The notes under the pieces were generated by a model. The model was given only the letters and a program-made list of their open reading frames with translations, searched no databases and was not told the DNA's origin. A program made the position numbers and the translations under genes. From Chitinophaga horti (GTDB taxonomy: Bacteria > Bacteroidota > Bacteroidia > Chitinophagales > Chitinophagaceae), in assembly GCF_022867795.2 (NCBI RefSeq), contig NZ_CP107006.1, positions 4,092,001 to 4,156,000 on the forward strand: a DNA stretch of 64,000 nucleotides. The letters are read 5' to 3'. Position 1 is the stretch's first letter, and every line of letters starts with the position of its first letter. Shown here one piece after another: positions 43,824 through 52,797 of this stretch.

Positions 43824-44426
43824 TTAACTCTGTATTAACAGAATAAGGAGCGCATAAAAAGACTGGTGAATGTCGGGGTGTTTTTCGGAGAGCGTCGTGC
43901 GTAAACGCTTTAAAGCCTCTGTAGTATTGTTTTTCACGGTTTGTTCCGCGAGGCCTAATGCTTCTGCTATTTCAGATATCGTATAATTTTCTGCGCGCAA
44001 CAAAAATACCTGGCGCATGTTTCCGGGAAAATCTTTGATGGCTTCGGCGAGTGTACGGTTCACATCGCGTACGTTGAGCTGGTCGAGTACGGTGTGTTCC
44101 ATGTCGGCTACGCGATCGAGCAGGTGTTTTACGGCAGCTTCGTGCAGGTTAGCGCGACTAAGGTATTTAATGATGCTGTACTTAATGGCGCGGCGCAGGT
44201 AATGTTCAAGGGGGGAATTGATCTGCAATTCGTAGCGGCGCTCCCAGATGCTGGTGAACACATCCTGTACCATGTCTTCGGCAACGGTTTGGTCGCGCAG
44301 GCGCTGGTAAGCGGTAGCATACATCTCCTGCCAGTATTTATTAAATATGGCTTCAAATGCATCCTGCCGTCCTTCCCGAAGCGCTTCTAGCACCACTACG
44401 TCTTCCGCTGGCATCGTCCTGTTCAT
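43824..44426 (-). CDS. RNA polymerase ECF sigma-70 factor
   Basis: 200 residues from the ATG at 44426. The open frame begins at 44540, but that would add an unrelated cysteine-rich stretch and overlap the ABC-F gene end (44485), so the shorter start is chosen. Region 2 (AIFNKYWQEMYATAYQRLRD, then DMVQDVFTSIWERR) and region 4 (VFLLRAENYTISEIAEALGL) are both present. It directs transcription of the second FecR/SusC/SusD locus. Confidence 0.93.
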   Translation of the reverse strand: MNRTMPAEDVVVLEALREGRQDAFEAIFNKYWQEMYATAYQRLRDQTVAEDMVQDVFTSIWERRYELQINSPLEHYLRRAIKYSIIKYLSRANLHEAAVKHLLDRVADMEHTVLDQLNVRDVNRTLAEAIKDFPGNMRQVFLLRAENYTISEIAEALGLAEQTVKNNTTEALKRLRTTLSEKHPDIHQSFYALLILLIQS

Positions 44427-44484
44427 TGTTTCTCGTAAAGCCGCAAAGATACCCCCCATTAGCGTCGTAAATGTTACCAGATCA

Positions 44485-46077
44485 TTAATTCTCCAGCAAC
44501 AACTCCTGCCCAACACCCGTTTCCTGCAGGAAACGCGCATCGTGCGACACCAGTATCAACGTACCCTTGTACTCATTTACAGCAGCTGTAAGAATGCCTA
44601 TATTCTGAATATCGAGGTTATTAGTCGGTTCATCCAAAATAATAAGATCAGGCGCCTGGTTGCCGATCGTGAGGCAGCACAACAACAATCGCATCTTCTC
44701 TCCGCCGCTTAAGGCGTTGCAGGGTTTATCCCAATCGGCCCTGGTAAACAGGAAGCGGTTCAGTCTCGTTTTGATCTCATATTCTTCCAACGCGCCGCTG
44801 TTAAACGTTTGCGCCTGTTCATATACGGATATGTCACCTTGTACCAGGGAATAATCCTGGTCGATGTACAAGGCGTTCATTTCCGCACGTTCCAGCAAAC
44901 CTGCTGTGGGAGCCAGCGTACCGAGGATGAGGCGAATGAGTGTTGTTTTACCGCTGCCATTGGGGCCATTTAAGGCCCAGCGTTCACCGCTGCGCAACTG
45001 GAAGTTGAGCGCGGTGGGCCAGAGCGGTTTATCACCATAGGCGTAGTTCAGGTCTTTGGCGGTAATTAATACTTTTCCTTTATGCAGATGCGAGTGATCG
45101 AGATCGATTTTCATCTTGTCCATATCGGGTAATGCCGCGCGCAGCTGTTGCAATTCCTGGGAGAGGTTATCGATTTTATCGGCGTGTACACCTTTCAGAC
45201 GCGCAGTACTTTTTTCTGCATTGTTCCGGAACGTGTTCATGGAGATCGTGGGCAGCCCGGCCTTTTCCTGTTTCTTTTTGCCACGGGCATCCAGCTTCTG
45301 CTGCCGTTCAATGGCTTCCCTTTCGGTTTCGCGGGCTTTGCGCAGGGCCTTCTCCATACTCTTAACGTCCTGCTGCAGGGCGCCGGCGGCCAGCTCTTTT
45401 TGTTCTACATAGAAGTCGTAGTTACCACCGTAACGGGTAATGCCATCTCTGTCCAGTTCACAAACGGTGTCGATCAGGTTTAGTAAGGTACGGTCGTGGC
45501 TTACTACGACGAGCGTTTGGCGCGTGTTAGTAATGTAATCATACAACTGCTGCCGCGCCGGGGCATCCAGGTGATTACTGGGTTCATCCATCAATACCAG
45601 TTCGGGTTGATGGATGCGGATGCCCGCCAGGAAAACCTTTGTTTTTTGTCCGCCGCTGAGCGCTGCCATCGGGCCGAACAGATCGATGTCTGACAGCCCC
45701 CATTCGGCAAAGGCTTCGGTGCAACGTTCTTCGATCGTCCAGTCGTCTTCCAGCACGGTCATATTGGCTTCGCTTACGTCGCCGGCGAGTATGGACTGCA
45801 AAGCTTTCAGCTTACGGTCGATGCCGAGGGCTTCGGCGACGGAGCTGTCGTTGTATTGGCCTGTATGCTGAGGTACATAATAAGGTGCTGCATCGCGGCG
45901 GATGATGCCGGCAACGGGTGTTAAGATGCCGGCGATGAGCCGCAATAAAGTGGATTTACCGGCGCCGTTGTTGCCGATCAATGCGATTTTTTCGTGAGCC
46001 TGTACAGAAAGGTGAAGGTTCTCGAACAACACATCCCGGTTGGGATGGAGGTAGGTGATACTTTGCAGGGTAAGCAT
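44485..46077 (-). CDS. ABC-F family ATP-binding protein
   Basis: 530 residues from the ATG at 46077. Two nucleotide-binding domains: Walker A GNNGAGKST and signature LSGGQKTK in the first, GPNGSGKTT and LSGGEKMR in the second, joined by a charged helical linker (about 230-310) typical of ABC-F proteins. There are no membrane segments, so it is a cytoplasmic ribosome-acting ATPase; some ABC-F proteins protect ribosomes from antibiotics. The promoter lies about 115 bp upstream and the leader has a hairpin, consistent with attenuation. It ends 59 bp before the sigma factor start. Confidence 0.93.
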   Translation of the reverse strand: MLTLQSITYLHPNRDVLFENLHLSVQAHEKIALIGNNGAGKSTLLRLIAGILTPVAGIIRRDAAPYYVPQHTGQYNDSSVAEALGIDRKLKALQSILAGDVSEANMTVLEDDWTIEERCTEAFAEWGLSDIDLFGPMAALSGGQKTKVFLAGIRIHQPELVLMDEPSNHLDAPARQQLYDYITNTRQTLVVVSHDRTLLNLIDTVCELDRDGITRYGGNYDFYVEQKELAAGALQQDVKSMEKALRKARETEREAIERQQKLDARGKKKQEKAGLPTISMNTFRNNAEKSTARLKGVHADKIDNLSQELQQLRAALPDMDKMKIDLDHSHLHKGKVLITAKDLNYAYGDKPLWPTALNFQLRSGERWALNGPNGSGKTTLIRLILGTLAPTAGLLERAEMNALYIDQDYSLVQGDISVYEQAQTFNSGALEEYEIKTRLNRFLFTRADWDKPCNALSGGEKMRLLLCCLTIGNQAPDLIILDEPTNNLDIQNIGILTAAVNEYKGTLILVSHDARFLQETGVGQELLLEN

Positions 46078-46104
46078 GTAAACTTTCTCTAAATGATGAA
46101 TGAT

Positions 46105-46222
46105 CAAAGGGCCGCTATGGCGCCTTTGCAGGATTATCTATTTAAAAAGAAAGTAAATCTCACATGCTGATCGTGTTCGTGAACAATACCGCAAAGATAG
46201 GTAATCTGCCTAAAAGGCCAAA
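46105..46222 (-). promoter_or_regulatory. Promoter and structured leader of the ABC-F gene
   Basis: On the minus strand TTTG (46222-46219), 19 bp, TATCTTTG (46199-46192) is a perfect promoter. The ~108-nt leader begins with a TGTTC-GT-GAACA palindrome (46174-46185), contains an AUG-UGA start-stop pair, and ends in the hairpin CAAAGGCGC-CATA-GCGGCCCTTTG (46105-46128). Confidence 0.65.
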
Positions 46223-46399
46223 AGTGGAGACGTCCGCCTGTTGTACAAACCATGGCTTTACTTGCTTTAAATATTCGAATCGACTAATAATCAACGGATT
46301 AAAAGTCAGCCCAACAACCGCTCACCGCTTTATGGCATAACCTTTGCTTCTGCACAGGTACCATATAAAAACCATCTAACTTTTTTAAAGCACTAATAT
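46223..46399. other. Rest of the divergent gap before the OmpA gene
   Basis: Holds the OmpA lipoprotein promoter; a TAACCTTTG site near 46338-46346 is close to but not exactly the -7 consensus. No gene is seen. Confidence 0.4.
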
Positions 46400-47302
46400 A
46401 TGAGAACACACATCTTGTTATCTGCAACCTTATTAACCGGCGCAATGTTCGGCAGTGGTTGTGTGAGCAACAAAAAATTCGGTCAACTGCAAACGAGTTA
46501 TAACGATCTCCAAAATGCAAACCGCGCCCTGGATGCCAAGTACCAGGAAACACAGCGGAACCTGACCGGCGCTACTACCCGTGTACAAAGCCTGGAAGAA
46601 CAGATTGCGGCACAACGTACCGGACTGGCGTCGTTACAGGCGGCCCTGGACAAATGTCTGAACTCCAGCAGCCAGGGTAACGTAAACATCTCTAAACTGG
46701 TGGATGAGATCAACTCTTCCAACAAATACATCCAGCACCTGGTGAACACGAAGAACAAGAGCGACTCATTGAACATGGTGCTGACCAACAACCTTACCCG
46801 CTCCCTCAGCCGCGAAGAAATGCGCGATGTGGACGTGCAGGTATTGAAAGGTGTAGTATACATCTCGCTGTCTGATAACATGCTGTACAAATCCGGCAGC
46901 TATGAAATTTCTTCCGCTGCAGGTGCTACCCTCGGCAAGATCGCGAAGATCATCACCGACTACAAAGATTACGATGTGCTGATCGAAGGTAATACGGATA
47001 ATGTGCCTATCACTACGACCAACATCCGTAATAACTGGGACCTTAGTGCGCTGCGTGCATCTTCGGTGGTACAGGCGTTGCAGAACAACTACGGTGTAGA
47101 TCCTAAAAGGCTTACAGCCGGCGGCCGTGGCGAATACAACCCGATCGCTTCCAACGCCGATCCTGCAGGTAAAGCTAAAAACAGGCGTACGCAGATCATC
47201 ATTACGCCGAAACTGGACCAGTTCATGGACCTGATCGAGAAAGCGCCTGCTTCAGACAGCACCAGCGTTCCGGCACCGGCAGCTACGACTCCGCAACAGT
47301 AA
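46400..47302 (+). CDS. OmpA family lipoprotein
   Basis: 300 residues with lipobox GSGC (Cys21). A coiled-coil region (about 35-100, LQNANRALDAKYQETQRNL) is followed by an OmpA-like peptidoglycan-binding domain (about 150-270) with NTDNVPI and the conserved LSALRASSVVQAL and GRGEYNPI-like segments. The C-terminus is proline/alanine-rich. It links the outer membrane to peptidoglycan and is likely a structural envelope protein. It is followed by a perfect terminator. Confidence 0.92.
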   Translation: MRTHILLSATLLTGAMFGSGCVSNKKFGQLQTSYNDLQNANRALDAKYQETQRNLTGATTRVQSLEEQIAAQRTGLASLQAALDKCLNSSSQGNVNISKLVDEINSSNKYIQHLVNTKNKSDSLNMVLTNNLTRSLSREEMRDVDVQVLKGVVYISLSDNMLYKSGSYEISSAAGATLGKIAKIITDYKDYDVLIEGNTDNVPITTTNIRNNWDLSALRASSVVQALQNNYGVDPKRLTAGGRGEYNPIASNADPAGKAKNRRTQIIITPKLDQFMDLIEKAPASDSTSVPAPAATTPQQ

Positions 47303-47320
47303 TTACTCCTTACACATAGC

Positions 47321-47353
47321 AAAAGGGCTGAACTTTCGAAGTTCAGCCCTTTT
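47321..47353. terminator. Bidirectional terminator after the OmpA gene
   Basis: AAAAGGGCTGAACTT pairs perfectly (15 bp) with AAGTTCAGCCCTTTT over a TCG loop, between convergent genes ending at 47302 and 47362. Confidence 0.95.
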
Positions 47354-47361
47354 CATTTTGG

Positions 47362-49836
47362 TTATTGTTTAATGATCCGCTTCACATACCGTTTCTTTCC
47401 ATCACTGATCTCTACATGGTAAACGCCCGCAGGCAAAGCGCTTACGTCTACCTTCAGCTGCTTTTCGCCAGGCAGCTTTTTGTCCATCACCGCCTGTCCG
47501 TTCAGACTGTAAATCCTTACCTGCACCGATGTAGCCGTTGATGGCAATTGCAAGGTAAGCAGGGAAGTAACCGGGTTAGGATATACTGCTACCGGTAAGT
47601 CCACCGCTTTGGGTGTTGCCATTCTTAAACCCGCACCACCGCCGTACATATTACTTACCGCTGCATCGTTCATGGCGTAGTTGTAAATCCGGAAGTCATC
47701 ATATGTATGATCCGAATACGCGTCTGCCGGGAATTGCGAGCGGCCGAGGTAATTCTTAGTGGTGATGCCCATATCGGAAGGCTTCACGTTCGCGCTGCTA
47801 TCGGTGTATTGCAAGGTGCCATTTACATATACTTTAAATACGGAGCCTTGTTGCGATAACACCAGGTGCGTCCAGGCATTGAGTGGCAGCTCGTACGGGA
47901 TGTAACGATCGTAGTTGCCGGTTGCACAGGTGATCTTGTAGCGGATGCTCGTCCCTACACGTGGCGCCAGGATCATAAATACAGACGTGCTGCTACCAAA
48001 GTCGAACAGCCGGGTGTTGGTACCCTGGTTAGCAGGCAGCTTGAACCAGGTGGCGATGGTGAAATCATCCAGGTCGCTTACGACGCCGTTTTCCAATTGC
48101 ACATAAGAGCTGGAGGCTTTAACCAGGTTTACGGCACCGGTCGAGCTGTCTTTCCCGGAAGTCCACACCGCCGCATTGTACAGCGTTCCATTGTAACCAC
48201 CCCAGTTGTCTTTTGCGAGCGTACCGGTATTTTCATTGAAGTTGATGTGCAGGTGACGACCGAGGACAGGCGTGCCTGCCAACACCGCGCTGGCCGGACT
48301 GTAACCGGCCGCGTTGTAGGCGATCAGCTTGTAATAATAAGTAACGCCGTTGGTACGCGATGCATCTTCATAACGCAAGGCATCCAGGTTAGTGGCGATC
48401 GTATCGTACGTTCCGTTTTGCGTAGTGGCGCGTAACACGATGTATTTCGCATCGTACATAAAATCCCAGGTGAGCGTCACTTTTGCATCACCAGCGGCGA
48501 TACGCGGATTGGTAACCCCGGAAGGCGTTACCAGTGCGGGCGTAGTGCGTGAAAGCACGGTGGAATTAGCGCTTTCACCGGCGGAGTTGAGCGTGGTGAC
48601 TACATAGTAATATGTCGTGTTGGGCGTTAAGCCTTCATCGAGGTGGGTGAGCGCGGTGGTACGGGCAACGATAGTTGTAAACGGACCAGATGCGCTGGTG
48701 CCGCGTTTCAGGTTATACGAACGTACGTTACTGCCCGCATTCCAGGTCAGCCTCATCTTTGATGATGATAACACTTCGCCCGTCAGGCTGGATGGCGCTA
48801 CCGGAGCCGCATCGCGCAGTACCTCGTGTGTGCCGGAGTAAACGAAGGTTACGCCATTGGTGCCAAATGCCTTCAGGCGATACGTTGCTTTCGCAAATAC
48901 ACTGTCTTCATAATTGATCACCGAGCCATGTGTGTAGCTGGTAAACTGTGCGGCGGTGACGAAATCTGCATCACGCCCATCTATCTTTCTCTCCAACACA
49001 TATTTCGATCCCATCTCGCCGTTAATATCGGTCCAGGAAAGGTTTACGCGGAAGTAGTCGGTACTTTTGATGCTGCTGTAAATTTGTGGCGACACGAGCT
49101 TCCACTGGTGCACAAATGCTACTGCGGGATTGTATGCCAGCGCCGATTTGCTGGCTGCATAGTACTTACCGGCCGGCGTGAGCGTATCTGCCAGTATTAA
49201 TGCGCGTTTGTTTTCTACCCAATCGTAAATCGCATAGCGTTCGATGAAAGACGAGGTGTCCAGCACATTCAGGATTCCTTTCAGATCATTCAGCTGTTTC
49301 TGGAATTGAGCAGCCGTATCCGTCGGCCAGGTTTCGGTCGTCCAGTTGGCACCGTTGTTCCATTCAGTGATCCAGATGGGGCGTTTAAACTGATCGTAGA
49401 TGGCCTTTAACCTCGAATACCACTGTTGTGGCGTTTGTCCGCCCCAGTAACAATGGATAGCAACAAAGTCTACCCGATAGTTGAGTGAATCGGCTTTAGC
49501 CATGAATTTATCCAACCAGGCGGGCGGACTCGCAGGTGCAGGCGAACCTAATCTTAACCCGGATTTGGTCAACTCCGGCCACTGACGAATCGCATCTTCC
49601 ACCGTCATATTTGCCTGATCGGGGCGGTCGGGTTCATTATAACCTAACAGGTGACTGATATTACTTTTTGAATTGATCGCACCAAAGTCAGGCCAGCCGC
49701 CATGTTGACGAATGGCCGCGTACTCATAATCAAGCGTAGTGCTCCCGCCGATGTTCCAGTCATAATACCAGGTGGAATTGGTTTTGTCCACCGGTGTACC
49801 GCCCCCGCCTTGCCCTTCTTGCTCACCCAATTCCAC
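47362..49836 (-). CDS. GH128 multidomain secreted enzyme, catalytic and C-terminal part (frame-split)
   Basis: 824 codons in this frame. The catalytic GH128 (Glyco_hydro_cc) domain has its acid/base in LGYNEPD (Glu68 of this frame) and the nucleophile in WITEWN (Glu158); the family includes endo-beta-1,3-glucanases. It is followed by fibronectin-type domains, a laminin-G/concanavalin-like domain (about 540-730, FTIATWFKLPANQG) and a type IX secretion sorting domain at the C-terminus (VYPNPVTSLLTLQLP and KRYVKRIIKQ). The frame-1 start is not natural: the protein continues upstream as 49644-51548 after a single-base shift at the G5 run (49802-49806). The whole protein would be about 1390 residues and surface-secreted. 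Confidence 0.85.
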   Translation of the reverse strand: MELGEQEGQGGGGTPVDKTNSTWYYDWNIGGSTTLDYEYAAIRQHGGWPDFGAINSKSNISHLLGYNEPDRPDQANMTVEDAIRQWPELTKSGLRLGSPAPASPPAWLDKFMAKADSLNYRVDFVAIHCYWGGQTPQQWYSRLKAIYDQFKRPIWITEWNNGANWTTETWPTDTAAQFQKQLNDLKGILNVLDTSSFIERYAIYDWVENKRALILADTLTPAGKYYAASKSALAYNPAVAFVHQWKLVSPQIYSSIKSTDYFRVNLSWTDINGEMGSKYVLERKIDGRDADFVTAAQFTSYTHGSVINYEDSVFAKATYRLKAFGTNGVTFVYSGTHEVLRDAAPVAPSSLTGEVLSSSKMRLTWNAGSNVRSYNLKRGTSASGPFTTIVARTTALTHLDEGLTPNTTYYYVVTTLNSAGESANSTVLSRTTPALVTPSGVTNPRIAAGDAKVTLTWDFMYDAKYIVLRATTQNGTYDTIATNLDALRYEDASRTNGVTYYYKLIAYNAAGYSPASAVLAGTPVLGRHLHINFNENTGTLAKDNWGGYNGTLYNAAVWTSGKDSSTGAVNLVKASSSYVQLENGVVSDLDDFTIATWFKLPANQGTNTRLFDFGSSTSVFMILAPRVGTSIRYKITCATGNYDRYIPYELPLNAWTHLVLSQQGSVFKVYVNGTLQYTDSSANVKPSDMGITTKNYLGRSQFPADAYSDHTYDDFRIYNYAMNDAAVSNMYGGGAGLRMATPKAVDLPVAVYPNPVTSLLTLQLPSTATSVQVRIYSLNGQAVMDKKLPGEKQLKVDVSALPAGVYHVEISDGKKRYVKRIIKQ

Positions 49837-51548
49837 TTGAACACGCGCACGAACGATACCGTTGTATCCAGCCCGGCAGGCATATTGTTCACCACGAGAT
49901 CAGAATCGTTGGCTACGAACACGCGGCTATAGCCCGTTCCATCTGCATTGTTAGCGAACGTGGCTACATATCCTCTTTTCAGTTTGAAAGAACGGATCTT
50001 GTTATTGAGCGCACCCAGGTTGTTGTACACCTCTATCGGGTACGTAGCTGATGTGCCTGTAAGGTTTTGCTGGTTGTATACCTGAACGGCCGCCTGCGAG
50101 GTAAGATGACCATTTGGTATCACGACCGTTCCATTTTTATAAGGCGCCATGCGAACATTCGAATTATTGACGGCAGGTGCGCCGTTGATCGTCACGCTGC
50201 TGAGCCAATTGGCGGCTACCACCGAGGGTTTGATGTTATCGAAGAAGAGCCAGGCGTCGTTGGAGTTGAGCGCGAAAGTAGCATTCACGAACGGCGTATA
50301 CTCGCCGGTGAGGTGTACGTCCGTTTTACCGCCCACGGTGTAATCTGTGTTAAAAGTAGTGGGCAGATATTGTGAGTTGCCCGTCAGCGACACCGACTGT
50401 TTCGGCCCGGTCACGATCGCGTTAGGCGCCCATGCACCGTCTTCATACGTCACACTGCTGATTTCCATATTCACCGCGCCGGACGGGTAGTTTTTACCGA
50501 ACACAAAACGCGGGGTGAAGTTGATAGCGCGTAAAGCCAGTTCGCCGATCGAATACAGTCCCCAGTCGCCGGTGATCGTGAGGTAATACGTACCCGCCTC
50601 CTGCGAAGTGAACTGGAAGCTCTCGCGTTTAAGCGCCCTGGTACCATCGGTAACGAACACCTTTGAGGCGATGCGGGCTGTTACAGCGGTCGTTTTGCCG
50701 ATACCGACGGTAATGTTTTTCGCGCCTGTCGCATTGGAAATATACGCATGCAGCATCGAGAAATTATAGTTCGTGTTCGCCGCCAGCGTTACCGGGAAGT
50801 GGTAGGACGCAGCCTGGTAGGTACTGTTATCCCAGCGGATGTAAAATATCCTGCCGGAATAGGTGCTGCCATTCAGCGTATGCAGATTCGAGCCGGAGGA
50901 TGCGTTTACATCCATGTACCGCGCGCCGCCGCTGCCGTTGGCCGTGTTAAACAATGTGGTGACCGTCGTGCCGGTGAGTCCCCAGCCATAGTCGCTGGGC
51001 CTGCCGGTGCCTGCGCCACCGTTCCAGGATGCGGCTACATTCGGGCCGGCGCCACTGTCCAACGGCACCTCGGTTTCTACACCGGCTACCAGGTCTTTTA
51101 CGGAGGCTAAGGGTTTAGATAACAGGTACGCACCATTCTGGTAGATGTGCGCCGAGTCGTTCTTCACGGCTACCCGTACCGTATAGAATTGTCCGGTCGT
51201 GGTGGCAGACAATGCTTGCAGTGCCGTCACCGGGTTGGACCAGCTGAAGGCGCTCGCGCCCAGCGACAGGCGGAAACCGTTGAGATTCGCGCCGCGGCCT
51301 TCGATGTCCAGTCCGCGGCCGGTGGCGGAATTTACTTTTGCTACGACCTGCAGCGTATAACTCGCGGGCAGTGTGCGCTGCCTGGTCACGGTATCCACTG
51401 CGGAAGCATTGGTAAATGTGCGGGTAGACAATAAATTGGTACTAAGTGTTGCTTTCGTGGGCAGCGTTGGTGCCTGGGCATTTGTGTCTTCGACAAACAG
51501 ACTCGCCAGGCCGGCGGCCAGCAGGATGCAGGGTCTAAGTTTTCTCAT
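49644..51548 (-). CDS. GH128 enzyme, N-terminal part (frame-split)
   Basis: 634 codons with a signal peptide (about 1-24, ending DTNAQ). It contains beta-sandwich modules (about 45-200, a laminin-G-like fold with YTLQVVAKVNSATGRGLDIEG) and further Ig-like segments leading to VRVFKWNWVSKKGKAG. After that the frame becomes the antisense of sense only as a shadow and ends at 49644, while the neighbouring frame carries the GH128 domain. The G5 run at 49802-49806 would need one extra G to join them, so this and the preceding entry are one gene interrupted by a frameshift or a homopolymer sequence error. Confidence 0.8.
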   Translation of the reverse strand: MRKLRPCILLAAGLASLFVEDTNAQAPTLPTKATLSTNLLSTRTFTNASAVDTVTRQRTLPASYTLQVVAKVNSATGRGLDIEGRGANLNGFRLSLGASAFSWSNPVTALQALSATTTGQFYTVRVAVKNDSAHIYQNGAYLLSKPLASVKDLVAGVETEVPLDSGAGPNVAASWNGGAGTGRPSDYGWGLTGTTVTTLFNTANGSGGARYMDVNASSGSNLHTLNGSTYSGRIFYIRWDNSTYQAASYHFPVTLAANTNYNFSMLHAYISNATGAKNITVGIGKTTAVTARIASKVFVTDGTRALKRESFQFTSQEAGTYYLTITGDWGLYSIGELALRAINFTPRFVFGKNYPSGAVNMEISSVTYEDGAWAPNAIVTGPKQSVSLTGNSQYLPTTFNTDYTVGGKTDVHLTGEYTPFVNATFALNSNDAWLFFDNIKPSVVAANWLSSVTINGAPAVNNSNVRMAPYKNGTVVIPNGHLTSQAAVQVYNQQNLTGTSATYPIEVYNNLGALNNKIRSFKLKRGYVATFANNADGTGYSRVFVANDSDLVVNNMPAGLDTTVSFVRVFKWNWVSKKGKAGAVHRWTKPIPPGIMTGTSAGALRLIMSTRPFVNMAAGLTLVRSIQKVISVTC

Positions 51549-51905
51549 GAACGGGAATTTGGGTTTACATGAAATTACCGCTCATCAGCAACTTGGAAGG
51601 TGGGCAAACTCGGACAATTAAGGGGGAAATCGGTCAATCCACCGGAAAGCGGGGCTTGCCGGTGGAGGTTGACCGATTGAGCGGTTGCGACATCACCCGG
51701 CGCAACGGTCGCTAGCCGGTGGAAGTTGACAGATTGTGCGGTTGCGATTACTTACGCAACGCGAGTGGTGTCGCTTGTCCCACCGGTTCGTCTGCCGGTG
51801 AAGGTTGACCGATTGTGCGGTTGCGATTACTTACGCAACGCGAGTAGTGTCGCTAGTCCCACCGGTTCGTCTGCCGGTGAAGGTTGACCGATTGTGCGGT
51901 TGCGA
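51549..51905. other. Gene-free stretch with hairpin and tandem repeats
   Basis: Holds the hairpin at 51628-51677 and the 79-bp tandem repeat from 51725. A pair CGGACAAT (51611) / CGGTCAAT (51631) resembles the LytTR-type boxes but is 20 bp apart and not followed by a good -7 element, so I do not claim regulation. Confidence 0.6.
51628..51677. repeat. Long imperfect hairpin
   Basis: AATCGGTCAA-TCCACCGG pairs with CCGGTGGA-GG-TTGACCGATT, with a short GC-rich loop. It is part of a diverged 57-bp repeat unit that precedes the tandem array. Confidence 0.75.
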
Positions 51906-51962
51906 TTACTTACGCAACGCCAGCTGTATCGCCTGGCCTACCGGACTCTCCGCATCCACTTC
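51725..51962. repeat. 79-bp tandem repeat derived from the PhyH gene 3' end
   Basis: Units start at 51725, 51804 and 51883 (period 79 bp). Read on the minus strand each unit encodes a version of the dioxygenase C-terminus (PVGQATPLALRK, PVGLATLLALRK and the true PVGQAIQLALRK) followed by TAA. The first two copies lie beyond the real stop codon. Confidence 0.9.
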
Positions 51963-52676
51963 CGGCGCCCCGCGGAAAAACAATGGCGGTTGCGCGAGGA
52001 AACGTGGATGCGAGCCATGATGCGGTTGGGCGGCATGCACCAGGAATGGATGACAGAGGTATACCGTACCGGCGGCACCGGTAGCCAGTACTTCCGAGCG
52101 TGCCGGGAAGCCGGGGATCTGCGTAGCAAGCTCCATCAATGACAGGCCTTCGTCGCCGGCAGGTGCCAGCACCCGGGCCACGTCCTGGTGCGAGCCTGCG
52201 AGTATACGGGTGGGCGCATCCTGCTCACCGGTATCAGAGAACAGGAAGAGCATCAGCAATGCGCGGCCCTTCGACCGTATATTGGATCGCCACTGAAAAT
52301 AATCCGTTGGATCGTCGCCGGGGAAACTTACATCTACATGCCAGCCGGTGTCATTCGGTTCGCCCGGTGCCGGAAAGCGAACGGGAAAAGTGCCCATGGC
52401 GCGACAGGGGGCCCATCTGCCCACCCCCGCTAATTGATCAAAGGCCGCCTGTAACATGGTGGAATTGGCCGCTTCGATAAACGGCGCCTGGGAGTACATA
52501 CCCAATCGTATAACGGGCTGCGTCCAGGTGGAAGGATCGTGCCGATCTACCGGTAAATCTTTCCAGAGAATATTTACAGCAGCTTCGGCTGTTTCGCGGG
52601 AGAAAGCCTGATCGATGCGGACATACCCGTCGCGGATAAACTGTGCTATTTGTTGTGTACTTAGTACTTCTTTCAT
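51906..52676 (-). CDS. Phytanoyl-CoA dioxygenase (PhyH) family protein
   Basis: 256 residues from the ATG at 52676; the open frame to 52736 adds no domain. Fe(II)/2-oxoglutarate dioxygenase features: His113 and Asp115 in WHVDVSFPG and a distal His in YLCHPFLVHAAQ, plus an arginine expected to bind 2-oxoglutarate. The family hydroxylates lipids, amino acids or natural-product intermediates; the substrate here is unknown. Cytoplasmic. Its 3' end has been tandemly duplicated downstream. Confidence 0.92.
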   Translation of the reverse strand: MKEVLSTQQIAQFIRDGYVRIDQAFSRETAEAAVNILWKDLPVDRHDPSTWTQPVIRLGMYSQAPFIEAANSTMLQAAFDQLAGVGRWAPCRAMGTFPVRFPAPGEPNDTGWHVDVSFPGDDPTDYFQWRSNIRSKGRALLMLFLFSDTGEQDAPTRILAGSHQDVARVLAPAGDEGLSLMELATQIPGFPARSEVLATGAAGTVYLCHPFLVHAAQPHHGSHPRFLAQPPLFFRGAPEVDAESPVGQAIQLALRK

Positions 52677-52797
52677 GTTGATGAATTGAGGATGAGCAAT
52701 GAAAACATGTGCTCCCGGGGAGGGAACAAACGGCATGATGGCCGTGAGAAGTAATTAAAGTGTTGGAGACATCCTCATGAAGCAAATATATCGATTA

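Noticed and set aside
44427-44540. Longer start of the second sigma factor
   Set aside because: It would overlap the ABC-F gene end and add a cysteine-rich, non-family stretch before a normal ECF start.
51611-51638. Fourth LytTR-type operator upstream of the GH128 gene
   Set aside because: The two boxes are 20 bp apart rather than 21 and no -7 element lies 40 bp from the proximal box.
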